From positions 489,176-553,175 of the forward strand of contig JAJVDF010000002.1 in the NCBI GenBank assembly GCA_022410635.1: a stretch of DNA of 64,000 nucleotides, in the 5' to 3' direction. This document shows positions 10,795 through 23,205 of the stretch, piece by piece (position 1 is the stretch's first letter; every line of letters begins with the position of its first letter). The notes under the pieces are model-generated. The model searched no databases, was not told the DNA's origin, and was given only the letters and a program-made list of their open reading frames with translations. The translations under genes were made by a program, and so were the position numbers. This stretch comes from Tretioscincus oriximinensis (taxonomy: Eukaryota > Chordata > Lepidosauria > Squamata > Gymnophthalmidae).

Positions 10795-11078
10795 GTCTGC
10801 ATTTGAAAAAGTAGACTTGTCTATGAAAGTTCATGCTGCCTACCTTCCTCTTTTTAGTTTCCAAAAGAGCTAGCAGCACTTTGAGACTAACTAGAGAAAA
10901 GTGGTTGGCATAAGCTTTCGTAGACAGGTCTACTTCTTCAGATGCATCTGAAGAAGTAGACCTGTCTACGAATGCTTATGCCAACCACTTTTCTCTAGTT
11001 AGTCTCAAAGTGCTGCTAGCTCCTTTGCTGGACTTTCTGCTAGACTAACANGGCTATTTCTCTGACTTTTCTTAGGCT
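10795..11078. mobile_element. Penelope-like tails forming a near-perfect palindrome
   Basis: A forward tail fragment at 10800-10855 precedes two head-to-head copies. 10867-10944 and 10945-11022 are complementary over 78 bp with one mismatch and no spacer (centre at the TGCA of AGATGCATCT). The forward copy continues to 11068 with CTAGACTAACANGGCTATTT. Confidence 0.75.
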
Positions 11079-11079
11079 C

Positions 11080-11580
11080 TTAGCTGCTGCAAGACACTCT
11101 GGCTGGGTAACTGTCCATTTTATATGTCCATTTCTACTTATTCTTACCCAGCACCTACTTACTAAGAACTTACTTATATTCCATATGGAGCTAGGCGCCT
11201 GATAATAATTTTAACTTTGCTGGTTTATTGCTACTCNAATACTCCTTTCCCCCCTCTTGCTCTAAGCCAACAAAAAAGCTTCAAGGTCTTAGGATGGCAA
11301 GGCAAAGACGTTCATAAAAATTGAACATTTAATAAAGCCTGAAGGTTGGCCCCTAAAGCAATCAAGAGGCTGGAGAAACTCTTCCATAGCGAAAGATTAA
11401 AATAATTGAGATATTTCTTCATTGAAAATTGAAAAGAGGCAGATGGTGGGGGAAAAGGGGAAAGGGTTATAAAATTATGCATGATGTGAGGAAAATGAAT
11501 AATGGGACATTTTGGTCTTGCTTGAAACTGGGGTCAGCCAAGGGAGTGAATACTGGCAGACTAAAAACAAAAAAGATTGT
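11080..11580. other. No recognised feature
   Basis: Unique-looking intronic sequence. I saw nothing I could assign. Confidence 0.45.
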
Positions 11581-11589
11581 TCCTCCTTC

Positions 11590-11790
11590 AAAAAGGGAAT
11601 GAATTACAGAAGTTGTGGCTACTAGCCCTGATGATAGCAGAAGGTGGCTCTGAATACCAGTTGCTGGGAGAGGGGAAGTAGGGCCAGCTAGTATCCATGT
11701 CTTGATGCTGGGCTTCCATCACCTCAGGGTCTCTGTTTGAAAGTTTGTTCCTTGCCCAGGTCATCAAATTCTGTCTTTCAGAGATATATC
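11590..11790 (+). mobile_element. CR1-like 3' fragment, diverged
   Basis: AGTTGTGGCTACTAGCCCTG, ATACCAGTTGCTGGGAGAGG and TTGATGCTGGGCTTCCATCA resemble a CR1 3' UTR variant. The terminus is not clear. Confidence 0.4.
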
Positions 11791-12272
11791 ATCTCCATTG
11801 CTGCAAACTTATATAGCTACTAAGCTTACAAGCCACCAAATAGGCCTATCCTTCTTGAAATCTTCTGATATTTCTCTTTCNTCTGCACTTTTATGGCCTT
11901 CTATGCCATTTAGCATGTCTATTTTGCACTTTTTTATTGCTGTAATATATCCAGAGGAATTTGCAAGTAAGGCAGGAAAATATATAAATGAATAAATAAA
12001 CCCATCCATCCATAAAAGTCTTTTCTTTACTTCTTGGGGATTTTTAACTGACCAGTGTAGGAAACACCAACTAGATATGGACAATCTGATCTGGTTATAT
12101 GATTCCTATAAGTGTTTCTAAAGATGGGAAGATGAGATCTTCATGGTTGTACTANCACCTTCAGTAGCTAAATGGGTGAATAACTAGGATGGAGGCTCCT
12201 TGGTGGTAGGCTCTAGCTAGCCCTAAGTTATGGAATAGTTTTTACCACTGAGCTTTCCCATAGCCCATTTAG

Positions 12273-12440
12273 CTTAGAGAATCTATCTCACAGAATGGCA
12301 GACTAATTGCATCTGGGCATCTCAAGCAGAAGGAGGCAAAACCTTCACCTATTCTCGACTCTCTTCCAATGGTGCTTCAGGAATACTTGCCAGTTGCTCT
12401 GTCCCAGCGGCAGTATCAAGACATCCATTCTAGTTGGNGT
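12273..12440 (-). mobile_element. CR1-type LINE 3' fragment
   Basis: Reverse-strand CR1: CTCACAGAATGGCAGACTAA, CATCTGGGCATCTCAAGCAG, TTCACCTATTCTCGACTCTC and CAGTATCAAGACATCCATTC. Confidence 0.75.
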
Positions 12441-12444
12441 TGAC

Positions 12445-13360
12445 AGATATAAGTAGGGTGAGATACAACTATGAATCTGTAAGTCGTTGCTTGGGTGAAG
12501 TCAAAGGTATGACTAAAGCCTAAAGGAACCCTTGTCAACATCCAGGCGACTCTAAAACTTGTGTAACACAAGAATCAGCATTAGGCATTCCTCTTAGGGG
12601 TTTTTTAATTGTTCTTCTCAAATGCAAGCAAAACAAGCGTCAAATGACACCACATTCAACATGTTTAATAATTCACCTTTGCTGTTGTCTGATCTACAAT
12701 AGACATTTGAATCCTCTGTATCTCTTAAGGGCACTTCAAAAAATAACTCACATCCCTACACTTCTATGTCTCAGCTTATTTTTGAGCAACCACCAGACCC
12801 ATCTCNGTGCTGCCTCCCAAGGAACTACAAGGACTTTGAAATACTGCTGACACATAACCAGATGGGAGAAATACCAGTTGTTTTGCACTACCAGGACTCA
12901 TAGCAACAGCACACCGGAACACCTAATTACACGATTGGGAACATTCAAGCACGCCAGGAAGCAGAGCATTTTTGTCTCCCAAAGGATTAACAGTTGCCTT
13001 CATTCTATCTCTCTTTCTATTCACTCCAGAAGCAAACAGGAGGGATGTCAGCACAGCAGAGATGAAGCAAAGCAAAGGCACCAGATTGGCAAAGTTCTCT
13101 GGTTTCTCACTTGATATGCTTCTACATTTTTAATCATCGGCCTTTTAAGATCAAACTCCAAATCACCAGGAAAGATACTCTCTTTTTTCTCCCTTTGAGG
13201 AAGCCCCATTAAAATGGTCCTGGGCATGCCATCTGGCACCCTGTGATAATCACAAACCTTGTTTATGCCAAACCCAGCAGCTGACAGTTATTTCTTTGGC
13301 TTGTGCATCTTTCCAACAGAACAACCCAACTGTGGTGGAAGAAAGAAATTAACTGAATAA
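12445..13360. other. No recognised feature
   Basis: Intronic sequence. The open frames are short and unconserved in appearance. Confidence 0.5.
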
Positions 13361-13365
13361 TCAAG

Positions 13366-13402
13366 GGTGTGTGTGTGTGCGTGCGTGCGTGCGTGTGTGT
13401 GT
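13366..13402. repeat. (GT)n/(GC) microsatellite
   Basis: Alternating GT with an internal run of GTGC units. Confidence 0.95.
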
Positions 13403-13499
13403 ATTCTGCTTAAAATATTTATTGCATTCCCTAAATGCTGATTAAAAGTAAAATATTACAACCAGAAGAACTGGTAACAGGAGCAAGCCTTGGAGGCTT

Positions 13500-13757
13500 T
13501 GAGAAAGAGACAGGNCTATGAAGGTCAGATGTATCATGGCTACTAGAATGCATGCCTAGTTGCTGCCTCCAGATTGGAGAGACAGGTAGGACATTTCTAA
13601 AGACCAATTGCAAGGAGTCATGAGCAGGTGAAAGTTCTGCTTTTGACGTCTGCTTGAAATGCCCAGAAGCAGTTAATATGCTACAGTACAGGAAAGGAAG
13701 CAAGATTAGATGGGCATGTGAACAACAACCCATCTTATGTTCTTCTTATGTTTTTAA
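13500..13757 (+). mobile_element. CR1-type LINE 3' end, diverged
   Basis: GGAGTCATGAGCAGGTGAAA and the final TTATGTTCTTCTTATG match the CR1 3' UTR. The middle is rearranged. Confidence 0.7.
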
Positions 13758-13797
13758 GATAAGCACAATTTTGTAGCCTTTGAAAAGAAGGGCATCT

Positions 13798-13912
13798 AAA
13801 GACTTGTCTACGAAAGCTCATGCGGCTTATCTTTTTCTTGCCAGTCTCTAAGGTACTATAAGACACATGCTAGATATACTGGATCCAGACTAATACGNCT
13901 ATTTCTCTGAAA
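13798..13912 (+). mobile_element. Penelope-like element tail, single copy
   Basis: CTTGTCTACGAAAGCTCATG ... CAGTCTCTAAGGTACTATAA ... CAGACTAATACGNCTATTTC is the standard order of the ~110-bp tail. Confidence 0.65.
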
Positions 13913-14334
13913 CCTACCACTGTGTTACAATTCATTGGGAATTCTCAAGTGAATTTTCTATTTGTTCATATAGAAACTTAGATATCTATAGATTCTTTAT
14001 CTTTTATATCTTCTATATATTATAGCTTTAGATGGTTATATGTCTCGGTTCTAGATATAGGACCTGGCCTGCCAGGTTTAACATCATCAGTTGGNTATCA
14101 AAAGTACAACAAAAGAAAAATTTGGTTCAGAGAATACCGACATCAAGACATGCCTTAGCCATGTAATTTAAAGGAATCTTAAAGGATGATGTTCTCTAGG
14201 ACCATGAAATTACCTAGCCAAGAAGTTCTCAAAGGAGATATATTACCTCATTGGTAAATAATTGCAGTTGTTGTTGTTTGGTAATACTGAATCGTGGACA
14301 GTTCCCTGTTTAACTGGACAACACTTTGCAAGGA

Positions 14335-14435
14335 TGGAGAAATNATCTGCCACTAACTACGTCCAAAGAGAAGCTGAGGATCGAACCTTTTGCTTTCCAG
14401 GCAATTCTGCTTTCCATTGAGCTACAGCCTTTTCC
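14335..14435 (-). mobile_element. S3 tRNA-like SINE fragment
   Basis: GGATCGAACCTTTTGCTTTC and CATTGAGCTACAGCC are the complements of a tRNA-like B box and A box. Similar fragments lie at 24640-24725 and 60395-60515. Confidence 0.55.
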
Positions 14436-14439
14436 TCAC

Positions 14440-15300
14440 TGGAAACTGTTCAGGGTAGTGAAAACTGAAAATGATTGTAAGGCACTCCAGAGTGATTTAT
14501 TGAAATTGGGTGAGTGGGCATCAAAGTGGCACATGCACTTCAACTTAAGCAAGTGCAAGGTCATGCATATTGGGGCAAAGAACCCAAAATACTCCTACCA
14601 CCTGATGGGAACCAAGCTTTCTGTGACCGAGCAAGAAAAGGATCTTGGGGTGTTAGTGGACAATTCAATGAAAATGTCAACCCAGTGTGCAGCAGCTGCA
14701 AAAAAGGCAAATTCCATGTTGGGGATAATTAGGAAAGGAANNNNNNNNNNNNNNNNNNNNNNNNNNNNNNNNNNNNNNNNNNNNNNNNNNNNNNNNNNNN
14801 NNNNNNNNNNNNNNNNNNNNNNNNNNNNNNNNNNNNNNNNNNNNNNNNNNNNNNNNNNNNNNNNNNNNNNNNNNNNNNNNNNNNNNNNNNNNNNNNNNNN
14901 NNNNNNNNNNNNNNNNNNNNNNNNNNNNNNNNNNNNNNNNNNNNNNNNNNNNNNNNNNNNNNNNNNNNNNNNNNNNNNNNNNNNNNNNNNNNNNNNNNNN
15001 NNNNNNNNNNNNNNNNNNNNGCTTGGATAGTTTCAAGACAGGACTAGACAGGTTTATGGACACTAAGGGTATAAATGGATACTAAGATAGTTGTCTGGAT
15101 GTAGCCTCCGGGATGGAGCAACAGGCAGGACTTTTGAAATACCATTTGCAGGGAGTCACGAACAGGAGCAGCATATTTTGCTTTCCTCTGTTCGGACTGC
15201 CCAGGTGCATCTGGTGGGCCTTTGTGTGACACAGAATGCTGGACTCGATGNGCTGTGGCCTGATCCAGTATGGCTCTTCTTATGTTCTTATGTTCTTATG
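14440..15300 (+). mobile_element. CR1-type LINE, ORF2 C-terminal half, with assembly gap
   Basis: Open translation through LFRVVKTENDCKALQSDLLK, WHMHFNLSKCKVMHIGAKNP and NSMLGIIRKG. An N block follows (about 14741-15020), then SLDSFKTGLDRFMDTK-like sequence and the 3' UTR to the TTCTTATG repeats near 15300. The N block is shorter than the ~440 bp expected between these motifs by comparison with the 26.9-29.2 kb copy. Confidence 0.9.
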
Positions 15301-15309
15301 GAAAGCTGA

Positions 15310-15980
15310 ACTTCTTCAAATGGAAAAATTAACTGGAATAATTTCAGCAATCCAACACACTAGTTCTGAGATACCAGTACATCATAGCAAGGTTCTGACA
15401 TACTATTACTCAAGAACATGCAAGAGGACTAAACATTGAGTGCAAAGATTAAAATCAACAACAATTTGAATGGAATTCTTCAGCTTCACAGGATATGAGT
15501 GGAAGCCCTTGCTTGCAATTACGACACTGAATAGCTATCATTACTTAATGGAAAATGCAAAGTATGTGTAGTTTTTTTTCATGAAGGCTACAAATAGATT
15601 TTTGTTTTTGCCTTTTTGCAGGCGTTTTCTGAAAGCTCTGCCTTTGTTCTTGCCAATGTTCCCCTTGTTACAAGAACAAAACATGCTAAGTGTTCAACAA
15701 TATTCTTGAAAGACACCAAAGATAAGGAAGCAAAGCATGAGTGTTAGATGCAGGCAATCTGCTTTTCTTCCTGGTGTTATAACTGGTTACAACATGCTTG
15801 CTGGTTTGAATTTGCTTTTTGATTCAACTTCTTGAAAATGAAATCAGTGGTTTGCAAATGGCAAAAGCTCATGAACATGAAAAAGCTCGTGAACTATGGA
15901 ATTTTCAATACTACCAATATTGCTTTGACTCAACAAAATTTATTTTTTAACAAAAAAAATGTAATCTAAAGTTTTCTTTT
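15310..15980. other. No recognised feature
   Basis: AT-rich intronic sequence. Confidence 0.45.
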
Positions 15981-15984
15981 TAGT

Positions 15985-16150
15985 ATTAAGATACATCCAG
16001 GAGGGAGGGGGAGGTAGCCTGTTTAGTCTGTGTTGTGGTGGTAATTAATGTTGTTTGTTTCGTTGTGCTTTCATTTTTGTGTCATTGTTTGCATATATTG
16101 AAATATATAGTTTTTTGAACATTAAAAATTATTATTAAAAAAAAAAAGAA
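15985..16150 (+). mobile_element. L1 LINE 3' UTR with poly(A)
   Basis: GGAGGGAGGGGGAGG followed by T-rich sequence, a CATTAAAAATTATTATT run and a 13-base A stretch has the same layout as the L1 3' end on the minus strand at 37728-37880. Confidence 0.5.
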
Positions 16151-16275
16151 AAGAAATTGAAACCAATGATCTTCTGCTTCAATTCCACACTCCTCTATGA
16201 AGCCAGCTGGGGCCAGTCACAGTTCTTTTGAAATCTCTCAGCCTTGCTTACTTCACAGAATGTAGAGAAAACAAG
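16151..16275 (+). mobile_element. S1 SINE fragment
   Basis: CTATGAAGCCAGCTGGGGCC, CAGTCACAGTTCTTTTGAAA and CTCAGCC match the S1 body. The tRNA head is lost. It abuts the L1 poly(A). Confidence 0.65.
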
Positions 16276-16639
16276 AAAACCTATGTCTGCCACCCTTTGG
16301 TGAAAGGGTGGTTGTTGTTGGTTGCTGGTTTTGGTGGTATTCAAAGTTTTAATTTCAAATTAGATAATTAGGATTAATTATATACAACGTATAAGTATAC
16401 AAAAACTACTTTTTACATGGCATAAACTAGGTGTGGGAACCTATAGTCCAGGAGTCAGATCAGGCCCATATAACATTTGGCCCAGTTCAGAACCTGCTGC
16501 CTGAGGACCCATTAAGATTCCCTGGGTAAATAATGGTTCTGAATCCTTACATTGCTAAAACATAAAATAAGGACAACTAGCAAGTCTCTTCCTTGGCCTG
16601 AGGAATCAAAGAGCTCTTTATCCAACTCTGTCATTGAAG

Positions 16640-16665
16640 GGCTGAACTAACACTGAAGGGGGGGG
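16640..16665. repeat. Poly-G run
   Basis: A homopolymer of 12 G, a likely sequencing weak spot. Confidence 0.6.
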
Positions 16666-16954
16666 GGGAGTACAGTATCCAGGCCAACACTGCATTCATC
16701 CGGCAGACTGACATTGACATAGACTGACATCGTTCAGACTCTTTGGGCCTCTGGATAATGGGTAATACTAAAAAAGTCTATAAAATGCTAGTCACAAATG
16801 GCTGCTCTTATGACCAGAAAAAAGCATACAAATTGTTTTCAAAATGGAGCTCATCTTTAGCATTGAGGGGGACGAAACAGCCCAAAGTTTGAAATATGGA
16901 AGGGAACATTTCATAACATTCATATATCTTACATTTTATAGGATATACTATTGA

Positions 16955-17345
16955 AATTGGCCCGTTGTGTTACTCTAATGCAATGGGCTCTAGCCCCTAC
17001 TTCCATGCCTCTGTCCGCTCCCTCCCTCCCTTGCCTGCTCCTATCCCCTTTTCACTTGCCGCTTCTTTGTTTAGTTCCTTCTCTGTTTCCATTTTCCTTT
17101 CCTTCTTTATTTTTGCTTCTTTACTTTTCTTCCCTCCCTTCCATTTTTCATCCATTCCTTCCTTTGTTCTTCCTTTACTAGCTTCTCCTCCCAATAATGG
17201 TATTCCACCCAGGGAACTGTTCATTTATTACTGTCTTTTGTTTTCTGTCTTTTACCCAGTTCCCAATGCAGGACTCTGGTCTCTGCCAATATTCTAAGCC
17301 CTGTCACTGGAATATTGAACTCTCTAATATGCCTTTTATTATATA
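16955..17345 (+). repeat. TC-rich dispersed repeat (TC family, copy 1)
   Basis: The order of blocks is GGGCTCTAGCCCCT, a ~200-bp pyrimidine-rich core, a GACTCTGGTCTCTGCC/AAGCCCTGTCACTGG block and a TTTTATTATAT end. The same order recurs at 52310-52580 and 54165-54535. Confidence 0.65.
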
Positions 17346-17349
17346 AGAT

Positions 17350-17980
17350 ATGTTGTATTGCTTGTAGGTCGCTCAAAATCTTTTGAACTGGCAGTAAAAA
17401 ACCCCTCAAATAAATAAATCCCTTGGCTGATCACTTCTTCAGTGAGCGCATGGATCACTATCAATCATAAAGTTGAAAATTATCATAGGATACTAGCTTT
17501 GCCAAGGGATTTGTTTCCGTCCATCAAATTCTTTATTCCTTTTTATTCCGACAAAAAGGCCTTGGGAAATTCCCACTTTCACTACATTCAGAAAACAATG
17601 GTGCCTTTTCATTCTTGTCTATTACTTCCTGTTGTTTATCCTAAACATCCAGCTCTGCCTTTCAACATCAATGCAGAGAATACATTAACGTAGACAAGAT
17701 TGTGACTTTTTTTGCACCAGGTCTTATACTGATCCAGAGGGTCTAAAAGGTCAGCTGTACATTCCAGAATAACGCAGGCCCCACTAGGATCTGTTATGCC
17801 ATGTGGACAGCCAGGCCCCTTAGACTGTATTTTGGAATAGAATAAGGCCTAAGACAACAAGTGGCTTGCTCTAAATAGTAGTAAGAATGGATGGAGCCTA
17901 AAAGCTCCAGTCCAAGAATGCTGTGATGTTCCTTAGCAACTTGGGGGTAAACACAGCTAATGTCTTCTTCCATTAATGAA
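17350..17980. other. No recognised feature
   Basis: Intronic, without coding or repeat signal. Confidence 0.45.
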
Positions 17981-17989
17981 ACCTAAAAG

Positions 17990-18205
17990 CAGGCTGACCA
18001 GATGACCCCTTTTGGGAGGGTTGTGTGTTTGAAAACCCGGTTTTGGGGTGCCTCCCAGTTTTTTCTGAGGAAAATGTTTTCAAAAAAAGATTTTTTTGGA
18101 AAAATATTTTGTTTTTGTTTGTTTTTTCCTCAGAAAAAACCAGGAGGCACCCCCAAAACGGGTTTTCAATCAACCACCCCCCAATGGGGTTATCTCGTCA
18201 GCCTA
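17990..18205. mobile_element. hAT-type fold-back MITE, 216 bp
   Basis: Arms of ~85 bp (from caggctgaccagatgacccc to CTGAGGAAAA, and the reverse from TTTTCCTCAG to 'tcagccta') pair almost throughout around a T-rich loop. The flanking 8-mers CCTAAAAG (17982-17989) and CTTAAAAG (18206-18213) differ at one base, fitting an aged hAT target duplication. Confidence 0.8.
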
Positions 18206-18214
18206 CTTAAAAGC

Positions 18215-19300
18215 AAAGAAGGCAAAATATGTTTCTTATTTTAGTTTCCGCAACATAGTAGTAGTGGACTCTTACTATGGCCTCAGCTATGCACAGAAAA
18301 CAATCATGTAGACTGTGAATGATCTTCCAGAGGGAGTTGTTCCAAATCTGAGAACATCACAGGAAAAGATCCTCTTTGCACCTCTGAGATAAAGGCCCTC
18401 TTCCTGAGATATGGGATAAGGTGATCCTTTAGGTCAGTGTGGTCCAGCCTGCAACCCATATATTCATTTTTGCTGGCCCTTCATTTGGAAAAAACTGTTA
18501 CCCTTCTTACTGCTTTAAGTTTTAAAACAGCACCTTATAATTTTCATTTCCCCTATAACAGCCATATTGAAGCTTCACTCTTCAGCCATTATAATCTGTG
18601 GAATGCCTACTTCGATTTTCACTTTCATTCAATACTGTTATGAATGAGCGAGGGAAATTAAAGTTCCCGAAAAGTCCGCCAGCAATCAGAATTGTCTTTC
18701 TGCAAATACATCTGGTGCAAGAAGTGGGGGACACCACCAGGTGATCGCCAGTAATTGGCTGCTGATACGTTTTTTAATAAAATATGACTCGTTTTATTTC
18801 TGGAATTTCTCTGGCCCTCACATTCCTATACTAAAGTTTGATTGGTCCTTGAGTAAAGGATAGACCACACTGCTTTAGGTAACCAGGATTCAAGCGATAG
18901 AGGACGATGGACATAACATTCTGGACTCTGTTTTCTATAGAATTTCCTCTTTTGACTAAAACAGTATATTGAAAAGACCAGTATAATTTGTTCTACTGTT
19001 TCATTGTATTAAGGTTTCATTAGGAAAGAGCTTTCTTGCAATTCCTTCCCTCTTGGAGGTGCAGAGTCAATAATCTGCATTGCCAACCAAGCCTGTGTTG
19101 TATTTTATATCCACTGAAAAAAATTCAGGTTTACATCCAGTTTGCTGGGCAAAATCAACTATCAAAGTGCTACATATATTTATCGCACAAAGGCTGTGAT
19201 ATGTGGATAGGTATGATAAGAAATTGCGAGAGTGTTTTTTGTGTAAACTACATTTTAGCCATTGCTAAGATGGAATGAGGAACTAGCCAATAATAATTGA
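18215..19300. other. No recognised feature
   Basis: AT-rich intronic sequence. Open frames look random. Confidence 0.45.
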
Positions 19301-19304
19301 TCAC

Positions 19305-19400
19305 CTGTATTTATTTATTTATTTATACTTATACCCCGCACCCTTTACCCGAAAGTCTCAGGACGGCCAACAATAAAAACAATCATAGAAATCTGACAAA
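19305..19400 (-). mobile_element. S1 SINE 3' tail fragment
   Basis: (ATTT)n followed by ATACCCCGCACCCTTTACCC and GTCTCAGGACGGCCAACAAT is the tail part of S1 as seen complete at 59255-59475. Confidence 0.6.
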
Positions 19401-19404
19401 TTAA

Positions 19405-20560
19405 AAATAGTGTAACACAGTGTCTAAAAGTGGGAAGAAAAATGACATTTCTTTAGCAAAAGGCCAGGAGAAAGGAGTAGGAGGCAAGGGGATCTGATAC
19501 TGACTGCAAACTATCCAACAGTATTTGGAAGGAATAGTTAATGAATTTCTTCTTTACAACCAGCAAAAGAAAAAAAGCCCAAAATGGGTGGGAAAGTATG
19601 TCACATACACAGAAAATCTTGCTTGTCAGTTGCTGCCAGAACAACAAAATTCAGAATATATTGTAAAGATATGAAGAAGGTGAATTAAAACTGATAAACC
19701 AATAGCAAGGATTATCAAAGAATCCCATATGAATGCAGCCTTGTTTGTGAAAAGCCTCCAAAGGAATACAGGCAAGGAAAACCTTTGTCCTTCTTGCTGA
19801 TGTCCTGCCAGATGTGCTCTCTAAAATGAGCCGATAATTCACTCCCTTGTTACGTTTGTCCTGATTAAAATGTGGNTTTTTTTAAGTACATTCACCCTGC
19901 TGCTCAACTAGAGCATATTAATCATGTATGTGCTTGGTGTACAAATGAGAGCAAAATCTAGGTTACCTTACTCTGTTGCTATTATGAGCTGCCCATAGCT
20001 GCCTCAAGTTGCTTCTTTGGAAATGGTTACGCATACAAATGCTGTCCTCAGTCTGAACATGGGGGGTTCCCCTGGACCTATATGGGCTGCAAGCTGCTTC
20101 ACAGAGCGAAAATGCAGAGCGCATATGATTTATAATTTTGCAATCTTAAGCGCACATAAATTACATGACAATTGAATTCATGACTCACCTTTCACCAGCA
20201 TCTAGACAGGTTTCACCTGAGCGCTTCTTTTATACAAATCTCTGGAGGCTAAATGCTTGGTTGCTTTTTGCCCCCTGGAACTAGCTGCAGGTCAATTCTA
20301 CCTCTTCAGCAACGTATGTATACAGTTCCCTGCATATCTTCTATTTGTAATTTGTGGCAAGAAATATCTCCCCTAAGCAAAGTGTGTGTCAGTGTGGAGT
20401 GTTAACTGTTTTCTAGTGAAATATTTTTATTTCACAGAAATACTTGTTTAACAAAACAGAAATTTAAGTTGCCTTCAGTGTATTTGGAATATAACTATAG
20501 GCTCCAAAATGATAAAACAAATGTTTCATATTTCAATTAAGTGCATTTGTATAACCAAAC
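19405..20560. other. No recognised feature
   Basis: AT-rich intronic sequence without assignable features. Confidence 0.45.
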
Positions 20561-20566
20561 ACATAA

Positions 20567-20735
20567 AAACATAAGAGGAGCTTTGCTGAATGGGGCATCA
20601 CCTTAGTAGTACTATAAAGAGACAAAATGACATTTGCCGACTTGTTTTACATTCCCTTCCTAAGTACATCTAAGACTGTATTTGCCATTTCGAGTCAATG
20701 TTTTGTGCACATTTCATTGTTTTTTAAAGTGTCAA
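20567..20735 (-). mobile_element. CR1-type LINE fragment
   Basis: AACATAAGAGGAGCTTTGCT is the reverse 3' terminus. It is followed directly by ACTATAAAGAGACAAAATGA and GCCGACTTGTTTTACATTCC, which lie further upstream in ORF2 (compare 27555-27605). The copy is internally deleted. Confidence 0.75.
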
Positions 20736-20834
20736 AGACTGTACTGGAAATTTAATTTGTAAAAATGATAGCTAATTCCTTTGATTTATTAAATGTGTGT
20801 TACCCCATGGACAAAGGTGCTAAGTTACAAATTT

Positions 20835-21285
20835 TGAAAGGAAATAGAGAAACAATCTGTAGAAGATTTGAGGACTGTATTATTTATTATAAAGACCAGA
20901 GGGCACTCCTTAAAATTGATGGACAGAAAAGTGAGAACAGACAAAAGAAAGTATTTTTTCAACCAGAGGGTCATCGGCCTGTGGAATTTACTTCCTGAAG
21001 AGGTGGTGGTAGCTAACAGCTTAGATATCTTCAAGACAGGACTAGACAGGTTTATGGACACCAAGGGTATAAATGGGTACTAGGATGGATGTCTGGATGT
21101 TGCCTCCGGGATGGAGCAACAGGCAGGACTCCTGAAGTGCCATTTGCAGGGAGCGATGAACAGGGGGCATATTTTGCTTTCCTCTGTTCGGGCTGCCCAG
21201 GTGCATCTGGTGGGCCCCTGTGTGACACAGAATGNTGGACTAGATGGGCCTTATCCAGTATGGCTCTTCTTATGTTCTTAAGTCT
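20835..21285 (+). mobile_element. CR1-type LINE, C-terminus and 3' end
   Basis: It runs from AGGGCACTCCTTAAAATTGA through GAAGAGGTGGTGGTAGCTAA and AAGACAGGACTAGACAGGTT to the 3' phrase and TTCTTATG near 21275. It faces the opposite-strand CR1 fragment at 20567-20735. Confidence 0.9.
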
Positions 21286-21289
21286 GTGA

Positions 21290-23130
21290 AACTTAGTGAT
21301 GGGACTCCTATTTTTCTATCAAATAGAAAAATGACTTTGTATGGAATTATATTGAATTTAGTGAACATAAAATAACTTGCAGAATTGTATGTATGGAAGG
21401 AAAATGCAGGCACGAACTATATTTTAACTTGAAAAAGTAGCCAACACTTGGAGTTATTTTTCTCCAGCATTCAAAGTGGAGGAGAAAGCAGGAATCATCT
21501 AACTGCTGTCCATTTTGAAGGTCTCAAAACGAAAATTGTAATGAACAAACAAAAACTTGCTATTTAATGTAAGAGTAATAGTATTTGACCATGATTACGT
21601 CCTGGAATATCCCACAGTATATATACTGAAAGGGTCATAGCAGGAAACATTAGTCAGAAAGTGAGATAAATTGACTGTACCGTTTTTGAAAGTTCTTTTT
21701 GCTCCTTAACAAAACTGCGTTGATTAAAGTGAAAGGTGCCAAAATTGTTTAATAATTCTAGCTGCTGATGTAATTAAACTTTTCAATACTGCTGAAAAAC
21801 CTTTGGACATAATGAGAAGTTGATCCTTAAATGCCAGAAAAATGTTTGATTAAAATAGTAAACACAGATATTATGAAGGTTGACAGGTTGTTTATTTGTA
21901 AATAGTGACCATCAGTTCATTGCAGCAGAATGAGGAAGGGNCCCATTATATTTTGCTACTAAAACTTCTCACTAAGAACTATTTTACCTGTAGAATAAAA
22001 CATTTGTGCAAGTCAAAATCTCTTGAGCAGAGAGGTAAAATTATCAGGCAAAGACTCATTCAGTAAACCCTTATAACGCAGTAACTATGTAAATATTTTT
22101 TTGTCTTGCAAAATAAAGTTACAAATGAAGTACTGTTTTCATTACTTGTAGCACACCAGTACTATAAAAAAACTGAGTTGTTTTCTCTTAAGAATCACTC
22201 TTAAGATCCTTCGTATTAGCATATCTGCCACATGAATGAATGTTTCACTTATTAGGCACAGTGAACCCCCCTTGACATCAGGAAAAATGTCAAATGGACT
22301 TCCAATTGGCTTCAAACATGGCATCTCATTTGTCATGCTAGTGAAATTCTATATCATTGGTCATTCTCTCAGCTTCTGACACGCGAGATTTTCCAATCAC
22401 GTGACATTCTCCCATCCACCATTTTGTTTACTGGTCGTCAAGAAGTACAATAGTCCCTCCTCCCAAATGCTACTGGGTTGTTTGCATCAAGATAGGATTC
22501 CAATGCCTCTCACCCTTGCAATTTCTCACCAGAATTTTACCCTTGGTGACAACACAACACTTGGTTTTCCCAGTAAGCCAATAATCTGTAACAATCTGGT
22601 GAAGCAAATGCAACAGAAATTTAACTTTCAAGCAGATTACTGACCTTGCCTGGATTAAGCCCCTGTCAGGGAGCTTTCCCACAACATGGTTTGCCTCACT
22701 ATTTCTTTTAAAACACTATTTCCATCCAACCCCACTTACCTTAAAGCTTTACCCTGTTATGTCANATGGTTTAGCAATCTCATCACATGACAAGCCCTAT
22801 AAGGCATTGCTGCGCTTGCTACAGTTTCCAAGCATTCTCTGCAAGCCAAGAGCTAATGAACTTTTACATGTCCTCCCAAAGTCTTATAGGATTTGCCAAG
22901 TTCACNTTGCTGAATTTCCCCACGAAGTTTACTTTTGGATTTTACAAAAGGCTCACTGTTGAATCGCACAAACTGTNGTGGATAGAAATTCTGCTACAAC
23001 TTACCTCTTTAGAGAGGGGATCACTGTACATGCACAACTTCATGGAGTGGATTGAAGGTGATGTTGCTACCAATTCAGTAGAACTCATGGGTGGGGATGT
23101 AGATGAAGGTTGGTCATAGATGAAGTGGCA
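21290..23130. other. No recognised feature
   Basis: About 1.8 kb, the longest clean stretch of intron 2. I see no exon, TIR or LINE motif. Confidence 0.45.
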
Positions 23131-23132
23131 TT

Positions 23133-23205
23133 TGGGGAAGTAGACTTATCTATAAAAGCTCTGACAACCAACCTTTTTCTTATACAGTAAGTCTTTCAAA
23201 TGATA
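23133..23205 (+). mobile_element. Penelope-like element tail, fragment
   Basis: GAAGTAGACTTATCTATAAA, AGCTCTGACAACCAACC and a TTAGTCT-like remnant. Confidence 0.5.
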
